A stretch of 64,000 nucleotides of DNA from Ditylenchus dipsaci (lineage: Eukaryota > Nematoda > Chromadorea > Rhabditida > Anguinidae), in the NCBI GenBank assembly GCA_004194705.1, contig SADC01001294.1, positions 248,001-312,000 of the forward strand, read 5' to 3'. Position numbers and translations under genes: made by a program. This document shows, in pieces, positions 9,700 through 19,929 of the stretch; position 1 is the first letter of the stretch, and each line of letters begins with the position of its first letter. A model generated the notes under the pieces. The model worked only from the letters and a program-made list of their open reading frames with translations. It was not told the origin of the DNA and did not search any database.

Positions 9700-10047
9700 A
9701 TGAATCTGGAGTACGACTCCAAACACTTTGACGATGCCTATCAATTCAACATTGATGAGAGCAGCAGTGAAGAGAGCGAAGTTGAATTCACTCAACACGA
9801 ATATCAGTCTCAGTATGTTGTTCACTCTACATCTTCGGTTCATTCTTCATCGCCGTTCTCCGTTCTCTGTCGTGACGAAGTGAAACTTCCATTTGGCAAG
9901 TGCAAAAAAGATGTACCGAGCTGTCATTATGTCGAAGAAGATAAATTTGCCGATGACAAGTGCTCCGTTCAATTTGGTGATGAGTCAATAGCTGTGTATA
10001 AGCGAAATAAAAGTTCTCTCAATCAGACGTATAAATTAAATTTTTGA
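9700..10047 (+). CDS. Acidic Ser-rich open frame downstream of Merlin
   Basis: 115 codons from 'MNLEYDSKHFDDAYQFNIDE' to 'NQTYKLNF'. A possible splice acceptor TTTTATAG lies at 9655-9662. The first part is acidic and Ser-rich ('DESSSEESEVEF'); the second has Cys, Lys and Val-rich strands. No known domain. It sits between the Merlin stop and the inverted repeat at 10115, so it may be the last exon of the transposase or a second element gene. Confidence 0.4.
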   Translation: MNLEYDSKHFDDAYQFNIDESSSEESEVEFTQHEYQSQYVVHSTSSVHSSSPFSVLCRDEVKLPFGKCKKDVPSCHYVEEDKFADDKCSVQFGDESIAVYKRNKSSLNQTYKLNF

Positions 10048-10114
10048 TTGCTATTCTTAGTACTATTCGAGTAAGAAATGATTTTTGTGTATTTGTATGA
10101 ATCAGTCTGTATAC

Positions 10115-10285
10115 CAAAATTCGACTGGGTGGGTGTTCCGAAATTGACTGGGGTGGTGTTCCGAAATTTAGCCCAAAAAAGTTTCTTTACTTTTTCGCTC
10201 TTAAAAAAAATTTCTTACGAAAATTCGTTTTTACGAAAATTCGCTCTTACGAAATTCTCTCGTTACGAAACTTCCTACAGGCAAT
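10115..10285 (+). repeat. Right subterminal repeats of Merlin with TTACGAA array
   Basis: GACTGGGTGGGTGTTCCG and GACTGGGGTGGTGTTCCG are tandem copies of the inverted partner of 8658-8680. They are followed by a TTACGAA/TTACGAAAATTCGC array at 10180-10275. Confidence 0.7.
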
Positions 10286-10730
10286 TTTACACCACCCTAA
10301 AAATCATTTTTTCGTTGCGAGAGAAATTTTTTTTTATTTGGTGGAACAATTGTGGTGCGGCATCAAAATGTCACGTACCGATGTTTTGGCTGTACTCCGA
10401 AAGTACCCTAAAACCACCCTAAATACCCAAACAAGCCCAAATCTGAAAAATTAAAATTTTTTAAAAATAAAAAATAGCCATTTTTTCTAACTTAAGTTAG
10501 GCTGGATTTAGGCTGGATGGCCTAAAAATAAAAAAGTTCATTTAAATACAAAATCTAAAAATATTTGTGAATTATTGGACTTGTTGAGACAAAAAGTGCA
10601 ATTTCACTTACCAATCCCAAATCTAGGGTCGGGTACCACCTGGACAGGTTGATATCGAGGTCACTCAAGAAGAGGGGTATATTCACCCAAATGACCTGAA
10701 AGGTCAAACGTTAGTCTTTTTATATCTGAA
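10286..10730. other. Unassigned, probable element remnants
   Basis: CACCACCCTAAA and CCACCCTAAATACCC words near 10300 and 10415 and TTAGGCTGGAT repeated at 10497-10525 suggest decayed repeat ends. No coding sequence is supported. Confidence 0.4.
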
Positions 10731-10734
10731 ATCA

Positions 10735-11155
10735 CGGTAAAAAAATAAAATGTGCACCCAGGCGGATTCGAACCAGCAACCTCGGCGGTGGATATCCAAG
10801 TGGTCGTCCACTTGGATCAAAATTTTTTTCTTATTTTGGGTTCCAAGATAATTTTTCTGAACTAATTCGAGCATGCTGAAGAGGGTTTGACAGTGTTAAA
10901 TCACGTTTTACCGAGAAATTTTTCAGTTATCGTAAATTCTTGATTTTGATAAATCAAGAGTTCACAATAACTCTAAATTTTTTCGATAAAACGTGATTTT
11001 ACCACTGTCAAACCATCTTCAGCATGCTCCAATTAGTGCAGAAAAATTGTTTTGGAACCCGAAAACGTAAAAAATGAATTTTGATCCAAGTGGACGACCA
11101 CTTGGATAGCCACCGCCGAGGATGCTGGTTCGAATCCACCTGGGTGCATACCTTT
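10735..11155. repeat. Palindrome with tRNA B-box-like outer ends
   Basis: A near-perfect 420-bp palindrome centred at about 10945. The outer ends (10745-10805 and 11085-11150) contain, reading inward on each strand, the complement or copy of GGTTCGAATCCNCCTGGGTG, which contains the RNA polymerase III B box GGTTCGANNCC. The inner arms share AATCACGTTTTA and GATTTATCAAAA-type sequence. A third B-box-like piece (GGTTCGAATCCCTCTGGGTG) is at 11218-11238. Possibly a SINE-derived foldback. Confidence 0.7.
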
Positions 11156-11322
11156 TTTATCATAACTTTGAGTGTTTATTTGCCGAAGAGGTCCATATAC
11201 TCATCACCAAGTTACAGGTTCGAATCCCTCTGGGTGCCATCAGTCCAGAGTAGAGATCCCGATTCAAATTAACCGTTTTTAGAAACACGATTTTGGATTT
11301 GAATCGTTTGGGTTTTATGGTC

Positions 11323-11545
11323 TGTACCCCGAAATTAAATCGAACTGAAGAAGATGTAGCTTAACAAACAAGATCTTTATCAAACAACTACTTTAGCAAA
11401 AAAATTCTTAGCAAAACGACCATTTAGCAAATTAGCGCTTAAATTGTGAATTCTTAGCAAAATCGCGCTTAAATTTTTTTTCTTAGCAAAACGACCGCTT
11501 AGCAAATCGACACTTAGCAAATCGCCGCTTAAATTTCGGGGTACA
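11323..11545. mobile_element. Short MITE with TTAGCAA array
   Basis: Inverted ends TGTACCCCGAAATT and AAATTTCGGGGTACA enclose a degenerate 15-bp array of TTAGCAAAACGACCGC type units (11383-11535). The array spacing matches the TTACGAAAATTCGCTC arrays elsewhere, with the word changed throughout. Confidence 0.7.
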
Positions 11546-11644
11546 GCCGATGTTTTTCGTGGCACATTTCAGGTTTTTCGTGGCATATTTCAGTTTTTTC
11601 GTGGCATTTTTCAGGTTTTCAGCAAATCAAATCAGTTATAGCCA
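11546..11644 (+). repeat. TTTTTCGTGGCA tandem array
   Basis: Four units of TTTTTCGTGGCAYATTTCAG at about 25-bp spacing, then AGCAAATCAAATCAGTTAT. A related stretch with GTGGCACGTTCAAG and AAATCAAATCAATTTAT is at 33385-33450 inside the secreted-protein gene. Confidence 0.65.
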
Positions 11645-12230
11645 TTTTTTTTCGACCAATTTCAATTCCGACTAAACACTTTTTCTCCGACTAATTTACT
11701 TCTTTTCCGACTGAAAAACTCTTTTTCCGACTAATTTTGATTTTCGACATGAACCATTTTTAAATTTTTTGTGTGAAATTCAGAGGTGGGCAAAAGACCA
11801 GATGGCTCAGGACCCACTCCAGAATGGCCAAAGGTCAAAATAATTGGTTTTTGGGCGTTTTTAAAAAGGAGGTAAACGTTTTGAGAAAAATCGATTGAGC
11901 GGATCAGATTCGGGTCCGATGGGCTTAATAGCTCAGAATTCCAGGTTAATTGTGGTTTTGAGTGGTTCAGAGTGGAGCTGTGGGCGATTAAGCCGATCGA
12001 CACGAAATCTGATCCGCTCAATCGATTTTTATCAAAAAAATCCCTTTAGTGAACCTCCGAAAAACCAATAACTTGGCCTTTTGACCATTCCGGAGTGGGT
12101 CTCCATCCATCTGGTCTTTGCCCACTCCTGAATTTCACACAAAAAAATATAAAAATGGTTGAATTACATGTCGGGAATCGAAATTAGTCGGAAAAATGAG
12201 TATTTTAGTCGGAAAAGAAGTAAAAAGAAG
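11645..12230. repeat. 590-bp foldback with CCGACTAA terminal arrays
   Basis: The arms 11735-11930 and 11960-12170 are inverted copies (for example GAGCGGATCAGATT and AATCTGATCCGCTC). The outermost 80-100 bp at each end are arrays of TTCCGACTAATTT units (left 11650-11755, right 12185-12225, inverted). Confidence 0.8.
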
Positions 12231-12416
12231 TAAACTATCCTCGCCTACCTCGCCCTACCCACTACGTGTACGCAGAGCAAGTCAAAGTCAAGGTTAAAGC
12301 CAAAGTCATGGTCATTTCATTCTGCCAACCAACAGAGCCTTCATCACAACAAAACGACACCAAATTCTCTCTGATCAAATTCACTTCAGCCGATGTTCGA
12401 TTTGCACCTCTTCTTC

Positions 12417-12848
12417 CTAATTGAGCTGCTGAAGCGGCTGCTGCACTTCTCGACGCCAGAGACCGTCGTCCTCGTTTGCCAACCCTGTGTGAACGCCGGC
12501 TAGATGATTCCCGCTTCTTTCGTCGATGTGGAAATTATGCAAACAGCAGATGGCTTTGACGATGTTGTCCGCAACTCGGTCACTGGTTTCAATTGGCTTG
12601 AGAAGGATGCGCCATTTTGCTGCCATGATGCCGAACACATTCTTGATCACTCTTCTTCCGCGCAAAAGTCTGGAAATAACCTTATAAAAAATACAGTTGC
12701 AATTAAATGTATGTGAAATCATAAAACCTGTGATTGTAAATCCTCTCCTCAATAGACAGCTGTTTGCGTGAGTAGGGCTTCATCAGGTGCTTGCCAAGAG
12801 GAAACGCTCCGTCACCGAGAAAAAAGAATGACGATATTTTCTCAGAGC
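12417..12848 (-). pseudogene. Harbinger transposase, C-terminal third
   Basis: Two exons (12728-12848 and 12417-12669; intron 12670-12727) join as 'ERIYNHR|LLRGRRVIKNVF'. 'FFLGDGAFPLGKHLMKPY' is the second-Asp motif of Harbinger (PIF) transposases, and 'KWRILLKPIE' and 'AICCLHNFHI' are the usual C-terminal motifs. The first Asp and the whole N-terminus are absent. The catalytic Glu expected in 'VIENVFG' is Lys ('VIKNVFG', codon AAG for GAG). Inactive on both counts. The last 25 residues ('LWRREVQQPLQQLN') are not family-typical. Confidence 0.85.
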
Positions 12849-12899
12849 CTGAAAGTTGATTCGGGAGAGGCAGATTGAGGCTCCGTTGTCCAACGCTCG

Positions 12900-13195
12900 C
12901 TTGAAATTACGCCGATCATAAATTCCTGAACTGTCGCTTCCAGTGGCCAATTGGTCGTCCGTGATGTTTTTTTGAAGATCTCCTCATCATTCGTCTCCTT
13001 CGCAACTTCCTTCTCAAGCAATGACCTGTGCCTAAATTATCATTCATGAAAAGGAAACTAAGCATAAAAACAAATAGATAGTCACACGCTCTTCGCTCCT
13101 CCATCTGCTTGTTCAGAAACGAGAGAGAAGAGTAGAAAGCCACTACGGCTCGATGCTCGCCCCACTCCACTAGCTTTTGTGCGTTCGGTTGCAGT
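12900..13195 (-). pseudogene. C-terminal part of the Harbinger MADF protein
   Basis: Reading on from 14922 across the insertion, with one copy of TATA kept, 'LEYTATERTKASGVGR' follows in frame for about 20 codons. 'FYSSLSFLNKQMEERR', typical of the segment after a MADF domain, lies in a second frame, so at least one more indel exists. An intron with TAG acceptor near 13040 is followed by a charged segment ('LLEKEVAKETNDEEIFKKTS'). Confidence 0.5.
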
Positions 13196-13566
13196 ATAGA
13201 ATCGCCCTCCCCCCCCCCCCCCCCACGCGGAGTGATCAGATCGAGGAGATAACATCATATTCGTGTTTCTCGACCCCGATTTCCTAAGAAAGCCGGCTGT
13301 TTTTTAATTCTGACAAAAAAAATTTCGATTCACAGGGGAGGGGGGGAGTATCATGGTTTTTAGTCAAAATTTGAAAAAAATTGAATTGGCGCCTTTTGAA
13401 TTTAAAAGGGATTAAGGGCTGTATTGGGAGAAGGAATAAAAAGGAGCCACTTTTATGGCAGAAGATTATAAATTTAAATATCTGTATTCTTCGACTGCCT
13501 CACCATGTTTTTCAACTGGGCCGTGGCAAAAGATACTCTATATGTACTTTATGGTCAAGAGTACTT

Positions 13567-13790
13567 CTCGGAATCATGTCTAAGGTAAGTGTGTGCGCGC
13601 ATCTCAAACTCTCAAGCTCCCTGCGCCCCTAAGCCCCCGCGCAGGTGGCTTGGGGCTTGGAGTTGAGATCGCTCACCCACATACCTTAGACACAAATCAC
13701 TCGAAAGTGACTCTGGGTGCATGAAAAAGCATGCATACCAGAGTTTATTTATGCGGTAGGCCACAGTATTTCAAAACTATGTTCAACATC
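13567..13790 (+). repeat. Splice-donor palindrome family (copy 3)
   Basis: TCTCGGAATCATGTCTAAGG|GTAAGTGTG arm, GC-rich centre, opposing CACATACCTTAGACAC arm, then the tail AAATCACTCGAAAGTGACTC and GCGGTAGGCC. Nested in the 1.7-kb foldback. Confidence 0.85.
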
Positions 13791-13864
13791 TTCTTGTTAG
13801 TGGGCCCTGAGTCATTAGTGGCCCCCTTTTATTCCCTTCCCCTCCCTATACAGTCCTTAATCCG

Positions 13865-14062
13865 GCTGTAGGAGCTTTCGCAACAAGACAATTTCGTAAG
13901 AGCGAACTTTCGTAAGAGCGAACTTTTCGTAAGAAACAGCTTCGTAAGAAACAGTTTCGTAACAGCGAAAATTCGTAAAAACTTTTTGTAACAGCGAATT
14001 TTCGTAAGAAACTTTTTCGTAACAGCGAATTTTCGTAACGGATTTCTTTCGTAAGAGGAAAT
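13865..14062 (-). repeat. TTACGAA array (reverse orientation)
   Basis: Ten or so TTCGTAA words (complement of TTACGAA) at 12-18 bp spacing with GAGCGAA or CAGCGAA spacers. It mirrors the array at 14535-14710 within the same foldback. Confidence 0.85.
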
Positions 14063-14467
14063 GATCGAATTTTTTTTCACTTTTAATCATTTTTCTAATT
14101 CAGGATTTCATCTGATTCATTTGTTTTGGCCTTTCTGTCACTGTTTGACACTTCGAACAGTTAATTATATGACTATCAACTGTATGAGCACAAAAGTCGG
14201 TAAGCATAGGTCATATGACTGAAAATTTCGATAATTAGCTGACCCCCGGATTTTTCATCCATTAGAAGACCAGCAGAAATACCCAAAAGCATGGTGAAAA
14301 ACTCCGAGCTAGATTCCATATATTATATACTACACATAGCAATTTCCCATCAGTGGCATGTATGGTGCAGTAGGTAAGTTGATGGGAGAATCTTTTTCAC
14401 CGTTGGTTCGATTCCACCCTCTGACTGTTTTCTTTTTCTTGACTATTTTTGGTCAAAACATCACAGA

Positions 14468-14710
14468 AGCTATAAGAAACATCAAAGGAGGATCAAAAAG
14501 CAAAAAAGCAACTGAACATATCACTAATGTTACTGAAAACCGCGTTACGAAAAAGCTTGTTACGAAATTCGCTGTTACGAAAAACTTTCTTACGAAAATT
14601 CGCTCTTACAAAACGTTTCTTGCGAGAATTCGCTCTTACGAAAAAATTTCTTACGAAAATTCGCTTTTACGAAAATTCGCTCTTACGAAATTGTCTTCTT
14701 ACGTAAGTTC
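14468..14710 (+). repeat. TTACGAA array (forward orientation)
   Basis: Starts with the block also found at 8497 (AAGAAACATCAAAGGAGGAT) and runs into eleven TTACGAA-type words, some mutated (TTACAAA, TTGCGAG). It ends in GTACAGCC, the same end context as the TTAGCAA MITE at 11545. Confidence 0.85.
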
Positions 14711-14921
14711 GTACAGCCTTAATCCCTCTAAAATTCAAAAGGCGCCAATTCAAATTTTTCGAAATTTTGACTAAAAACCATGATACCCCCCTGTGGATCG
14801 AAAAAATTTTTTTCTCAGAAACAAAAAAACAGCCGGCTTTTTTCATGAAATCGGGGTCGAGAAACACGAATATGATGTTATCTCCTCGATCTGATCAGTC
14901 CCTGTGGGGGGGGATTCTATA

Positions 14922-15226
14922 CTCAAGCCTTGCGGTCTTCTTCAGCTTGGTGTAGCGATTGCGCAAATTGGTCCACTTGCCAGATGCAGCTTTTCCGTCT
15001 AAAGGACTGTAATGACAGAAGGAAGATAAAAAGAAGATAGAAAACAACATACCGATGAATCCTAATTCTTTCGCGAATTTGTCCCACAAAAGCTGTTTGT
15101 TCTTGGCCAGCTTGTATCCCTCCGAGGCTTGATCATAAAGGCTCGGCTCAAGGCGCACAGCGTCGATCAGCTTTTCTTCTTCGACTTCTCCTTGATCTCC
15201 TCCTTGTCATTAGTCGAATTGGCCAT
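14922..15226 (-). pseudogene. MADF (Myb/SANT-like) protein of Harbinger 1, N-terminal part
   Basis: The start is at 15226 ('MANSTNDKEEIKEKSKKK'); a one-base shift then leads into 'KLIDAVRLEPSLYD'. A 54-bp intron (14999-15052) joins 'LGFI|DGKAASGKWTNLRNRY'. This is a MADF DNA-binding domain of about 60 residues with the usual 'W..L..RY.K.KK' end. In Harbinger elements the Myb/MADF partner carries the transposase into the nucleus and binds the element ends. The reading stops at the inserted foldback at 14921. Confidence 0.8.
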
Positions 15227-15563
15227 GATTTCTAAACATAGAAAAGATAAGCCCAATTTGTAAATAAAAACGCCTTTACTGCAACGATGAATGTATGTAG
15301 CAGCACAATGCACCACTGATCAGTAAAAAAGATCAAAAATAAGACACGAAAATTTCCGAAAAAAACTTTGACTTTGACTTTCTGTTTCAAACTTTTTTGA
15401 AACGCCAGTCAAAGTCAAGTCAAAGTCATGCGTACACAGCCAAAAGTCAAAGTCAAGGTCAAAGGCAAAGTCAAAGTTGACTTGCAGGTTGACTGCAAGT
15501 CAACTTTCTGTACGTACACACAAAAAAACTTTGACCTTGACTTTGACTTGCTCTGCGTACACG

Positions 15564-16734
15564 AGGCATAACCTACCTGGCAGAAAAGTGGGCTTGAACA
15601 CAAAAATCCACCTTTAATCCAGGCTAAAATCCACCATCACCATTTTGGAGACACAGCCGACCCAGATACTATACAGAGATCTGAATTTGAAACAAATAGA
15701 TAATGTTAACGCAATGCCAACTCGCGCCAAAAGCAGTTTTCCGTCCAAGACATATGTAGCTTTGAATAAATTCAAAATTTGAATTTGAGAACAAAGTTTT
15801 TGAAAACTATTACATATTTCAAAAATAGCCTTTTAAAAGCGTTCATGTGGATAACTTGGACCCGTTGTTTAGTAAAACCACCGAAATCAATTTTAGGTAT
15901 TTTTTGGCTACTCTGGGGTGAGATTCTGAGTGACTCAATTCACATAGATAAATAACTTCAAGTCCGATCTTGAACTCGAACTCGAAGTACGTGAGCAACT
16001 TCGGCTTCGAGTTCAAGTTCGGATCTTTGTCTACGTGAACACTTTTGGTCTGAACTCGAACTTAAACTCGAAGTCGAACTCGAAGTATGTGAACAAGCCA
16101 TAAAACTTCATTTTGCTTATTTCTGAATTATTTCTATATTGACTTGAAGACTGTTTATTATTAAAATGTTCGCTCAATCATTGAATAAAAATGTCCAATA
16201 AAAATCATAATAAATAATACCAGTATCATGGTCGTTTCATAACTTTGATTTAGGGTTATACCATTTCTTGTGGTAACATCGCCTCAATGGCCCAGTTTCA
16301 CTTGGAAATCATACATGCTCTACACGAATATGCAAAAAAGAAATTCTCGCGATAGGGTTCTCAAAATCACACCTCGATAGGGTCCCTTGCTAGAGCAGTT
16401 TACTGATATGCGGAGATTCCCGAAAAATTCGGAAATTGACCGGGTAAAGGGTTACTTACACCAATTTTTGAAAATGGAGAGTTCTTTTTGAAACACCCTG
16501 TACACAATTTTGAAAACGTCCGAAATCATTTTTAACTTGTTCTTTCTATGTTTTAAAGCTCGCAACGTATGAAACGTGTTTTCATGGCGCGGACGAACAT
16601 TTTAGAAAAAAATCTGACCAAAAACCGAACTTTTTGCCTTGGGGACCAAGGCGATCACCTTATTTTAGCATGTTCTACCACGTTTTGGTCACTGTGCAGA
16701 GCTGTGCAAAAACAGCCTCTAACTGCATTCTCAA
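15564..16734. other. Intergenic, with an AACTCGAA array
   Basis: At 15960-16095 the words GAACTCGAA, GAACTCG and their complement recur about ten times around a short palindrome (centre about 16030). The rest is unassigned. At 16635-16652 the palindrome GCCTTGGGGACCAAGGC is a symmetric form of the CTTGGTCCCC motif. Confidence 0.5.
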
Positions 16735-16985
16735 TCAATAGTCTTGCTCGGAATCATGTCTAAGGTAAGTGAGTGCGCGCATCTCCAACTCTCAAGCCTC
16801 CTGTGCCCTCGGCGGAGCAGGGGGCTTGGGGCTTGAAATTGAGATGCCCACACACACATATCTTAGTCACAAATCACTCGAAAGTGACTATGGATGCATA
16901 AAAGATGTACGGATGCCAGATTTTTCATGCGGTAGGCCCTAGTTAACGAAACTGTGTTCAAATTCCATCTTTTTAGGGGTAAGGT
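16735..16985 (+). repeat. Splice-donor palindrome family (copy 4)
   Basis: GCTCGGAATCATGTCTAAGG|GTAAGTGAG arm, centre with CTCCTGTGCCC, opposing ACACATATCTTAGTCAC arm, and the tail CTCGAAAGTGACT, GATGCATAAAAGATG, GCGGTAGGCCC. Confidence 0.85.
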
Positions 16986-18654
16986 AAAAATCCGGGTTTT
17001 AGTCAAAAAATCATTCGAAAAACGTTTTTCATACCTTAACAGCTTCAAAATATTGAAAAACTCATCGAAAACATCATCTGGGCTTGAAAATGTTACCTAA
17101 AACTTTGATGAAACAGAGTGGAGAGTGGCCTAAACAATCAAAAGTTTAAATAAGAGTCAAATTTCGGAAAACTTAACTTCGGAGGCCATTATCTCAAACT
17201 GAGTGAATAAACCGGAATAAACCTATCAGACTCTTCGGGTCCAGGTCCAAAATTAGAAAAATCGCTCTCAAAGTTTTTAAATCAAAAAGAGTAATAAGTT
17301 TGTAAAATAAACAGTTGAGCTAGCTGTGTTAGAGATCTGTAGCCTGAAAAAATATGTATATATATAAGTTAACAGTGGTGTGATTAGCAGCACATTTTGT
17401 GCAACAAAGCGATTTGTTTAGTTGTGTGTGTTAGCCTATTTTCTTATTTTGCTTCTTCCATTGATTTTAGCTGGGATGGCATTTTCGATTCCCTTCCCTT
17501 TCTGCAACTACAATTGATTCACACCCTTACATTAGCAACAGCAGCACAGATATTTTTTTATTGATTATTATTTGATGTGGCCAAAAAAGTCTGCTGAACT
17601 GCAGAGAGTATCGATCATATGAATAATTAGGCCAGTTTAATACTTTTGTACCGGTTGTAACTTCGGTTTTAACTACATAAGAAAAAAACTAAGCAAACTA
17701 AGCTAAAAAAAACTCTAGCCAGTTGGCGGGTAAACCAAATTCCAGGGGGTTTTGGCACGATCGCATTTTTTCTATGTTTGCACATTGACAGTCAGAATGT
17801 CGTGTAGATTATGGAAAAAATGCTAAAAAAAATTCCGGGGTTTTTTAAAAATTTTGGAAATTTGGTTTCGATTGTTCCCAAAAATTTCGACTTTCTCAAT
17901 TTAAAAGTTGGATTTTTTGCCATGTTTGGAAAAATCTTATTTTAAAGGTTAAATCTACATAACATAGCGGTAATTTTGGTATAAAATGTTAAAAAATAAA
18001 AATTCGTGCAAAAAATATTTTCGTGGAGACAAGAATGGTACTCAGGCCAAAAATCGGCCTTTTTGACCTAAAATTTTGGCCATTTTGAAAAAACGTTCTT
18101 TCGCTCACACCTCAATATATGAAGCCAAAAGAAATTGGCAAATTTTTTGCAGCAAGCTTTCTGTGATAGCCTCGCCCGGATTTCTAGGGCTTCAAATTTG
18201 GAAAATTAAGGTTTCGCCAAAATCCAGCACTGATTTTGGGATAGACACAGGATTTTTGGTCGCAATTGGTCTGTGAATTGGGTTTAAAATAATCGCGGTT
18301 AGTCCCGCACGGAATTCTAAAAATATCGATTTTTTTTTTGATAAACAAATAGCACTATTCTATGTAAAATCGTGTCAGGAATCGGGTTTGTTGAGACCAA
18401 AATTGCGATTTCAGCCACCGCAACCCAAAACATGGGCGGGTACCAGCTGACCAGCTGGCGTGAAAATAGAAGTGCATCAACCCCCCCCCCCTCCACCAAA
18501 GAGTATTTTTCTCTAAGCGTCCTATTTTGGGTTCTCTTGATTTTTATTTTTTTTTTTTTTGAAATGTGTAGCGCACTAACTTGGCCTTAGGTTCAGGATT
18601 AGGCGATAATGAAAAAATTTTGCTAAAAACGAGCTTCGTTATGCATTTCGATCA
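16986..18654. other. Unassigned AT-rich sequence
   Basis: No gene recognised. Simple features only: a C run at 18481-18490, T runs near 18328 and 18545, and CCAAAAATC/TTTTTGG words at 17800-18300 suggesting old repeats. Short open frames at 18076-18276 and 18372-18590 lack any domain. Confidence 0.4.
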
Positions 18655-18850
18655 TGAGTCTTGCTCATCTCTAACTCTCAAGTCCCTGCGCCCCGCGAAG
18701 GGGGCTTGGAGTTGAGATGCGCACACACACATACCTTAGACACAAATCACTCGAAAGTGACTCTGGATGCATGAAAACATATGCATTACCATAGTTCTTT
18801 ATGCGGTAGGCCCCAGTTAACAAAACTTTGTTGAAATTCCATCTTTTTAG
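18655..18850 (+). repeat. Splice-donor palindrome family (copy 5, arm deleted)
   Basis: GAGTCTTGCTC passes directly into CATCTCTAACTCTCAAG, so the stretch with the left donor is deleted. The right arm ACACATACCTTAGACAC and the tail AAATCACTCGAAAGTGACTC are intact. Confidence 0.8.
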
Positions 18851-18938
18851 GCTTAACAAAGGTGATTAAGTCAAAAAATGACCAAAAACCATAAGGGGGA
18901 TCAAGACAAAAATTGACCGAAAACCACAAGGGGCCAAG

Positions 18939-19850
18939 CAGGGTGCACAGATGTCCTGCTTTAGCAGGAATTCCTGCTTTTGCTTTTAAATCCTGCTTTT
19001 TGCCTTCGAATAAGCAGGAATTTTTGCACATTCCGAATAAAATTTACAAACAAATTTAAAATGGAACAAATCTAAAATGATAATTTTCTTCAATATTTTT
19101 GCTTGCGGCGCAATTGTTTATCAAAATATTTGCCTACTGTTTCAAGCTGTTATTTTGTGCATGCTTTCCACTTAAGTTTATTCTTTCTGTGATTAAATGT
19201 ATTAATGATTTTCAGTATGTTCTCGATATTCAACTCGGTTAAGCGAAGCAAGAAGGTTGCAGATGAAACTGCCCAAGAATCTCCGCCAAGTAAAATGATG
19301 GATGTTCAAGAAGTTCCGGTCGCCGAGCCTGCGACCAACAATCCAGTGGTCTACGATGAAGAGCAATTGGAGTCAGATGAAAGCGATGAAGAGGTACTCT
19401 CGAAATATTATAAAACCTGTAACTTATTGTGCGAGTTAGAAATCTCCGCAAAAGAAGCAAAACCCGAAAAAGCCGCAGGTCTTCAAACCGGAATGGAAGC
19501 AGTCTTACAACTGGATCGAAAGCTCTAAGAAGGTGGGATCCTTTCGCTGCCTCTACTGCAATTCAGAGAAGAAAATCGGTCAAATGTTGGAGGCTAATCG
19601 TCAGACATGCAAATACGGACAAGCACAAGCATTCGGAGAAAGCGTCCAATCAGTCTCAACAATTATCAGCCTTCGTGTTGATTTGAAATACGCATGAGGT
19701 GGAGAAGATCGCTGTCGCAGAACTCACACTCCCTCTATTCCTGGCCAAGCATAACATTCCTTTCGCTCTGCTATGTGTTCAGGGAATTGATTCCTCAGCT
19801 GTTTGGTAGCTTTTATTAAGGAAAGACATTCATCGCCATAATAATTTCAG
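18939..19850 (+). pseudogene. hAT element, left end with BED-finger transposase start
   Basis: A hAT-like end CAGGGTGCACAGATGTCCTG begins at 18939 and is followed by GCAGGAA/TTCCTGC words. The gene starts at 19217 ('MFSIFNSVKRSKKVAD'); an acidic stretch 'EQLESDESDEE' ends exon 1, and an intron 19393-19437 leads to 'FKPEWKQSYNWIESSKKVGS'. 'FRCLYCN' plus, after a frameshift, 'HANTDKHKH' form the two halves of a BED-type zinc finger. 'VEKIAVAELTLPLFLAKHNI' follows in the shifted frame. This is the FAM200/ZBED5-like hAT layout. The downstream catalytic region is missing; other elements occupy that space. Confidence 0.75.
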
Positions 19851-19929
19851 GACTCACGAATCGCTCAAGGATATGCAACTTCACAGACCAAAAATATCAA
19901 AGCTCGTGAAGAATGTTTCTCTATCCTCA

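Larger units (their letters stand above)
13199..14917. mobile_element. 1.7-kb foldback inserted in the MADF gene
   Basis: Terminal inverted repeats of about 240 bp (13199-13430 and 14700-14917) share GAATC, a C/G run, GATCAGATCGAGGAGATAAC and CATGGTTTTTAGTCAAAAT. The flanks are TATA on both sides (13195-13198 and 14918-14921), consistent with a TA-rich 2-4 bp target duplication. Inside are a splice-donor palindrome (13567-13790) and two TTACGAA arrays in opposite orientation (13865-14062 and 14535-14710). No coding sequence is credible. Confidence 0.85.
12264..15563 (-). mobile_element. Harbinger element 1 (transposase remnant + MADF gene)
   Basis: The ends are inverted copies: CGTGTACGCAGAGCAAGTCA at 12264 and its complement ending at 15563, continuing as AAGTCAAAG-type units. 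The right end also has a GTCAAAGTCAAGG array at 15355-15545. Inside, both genes are on the minus strand: MADF first, then the transposase. A 1.7-kb foldback (13199-14917) interrupts the MADF gene. The target duplication is not clear. Confidence 0.8.
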
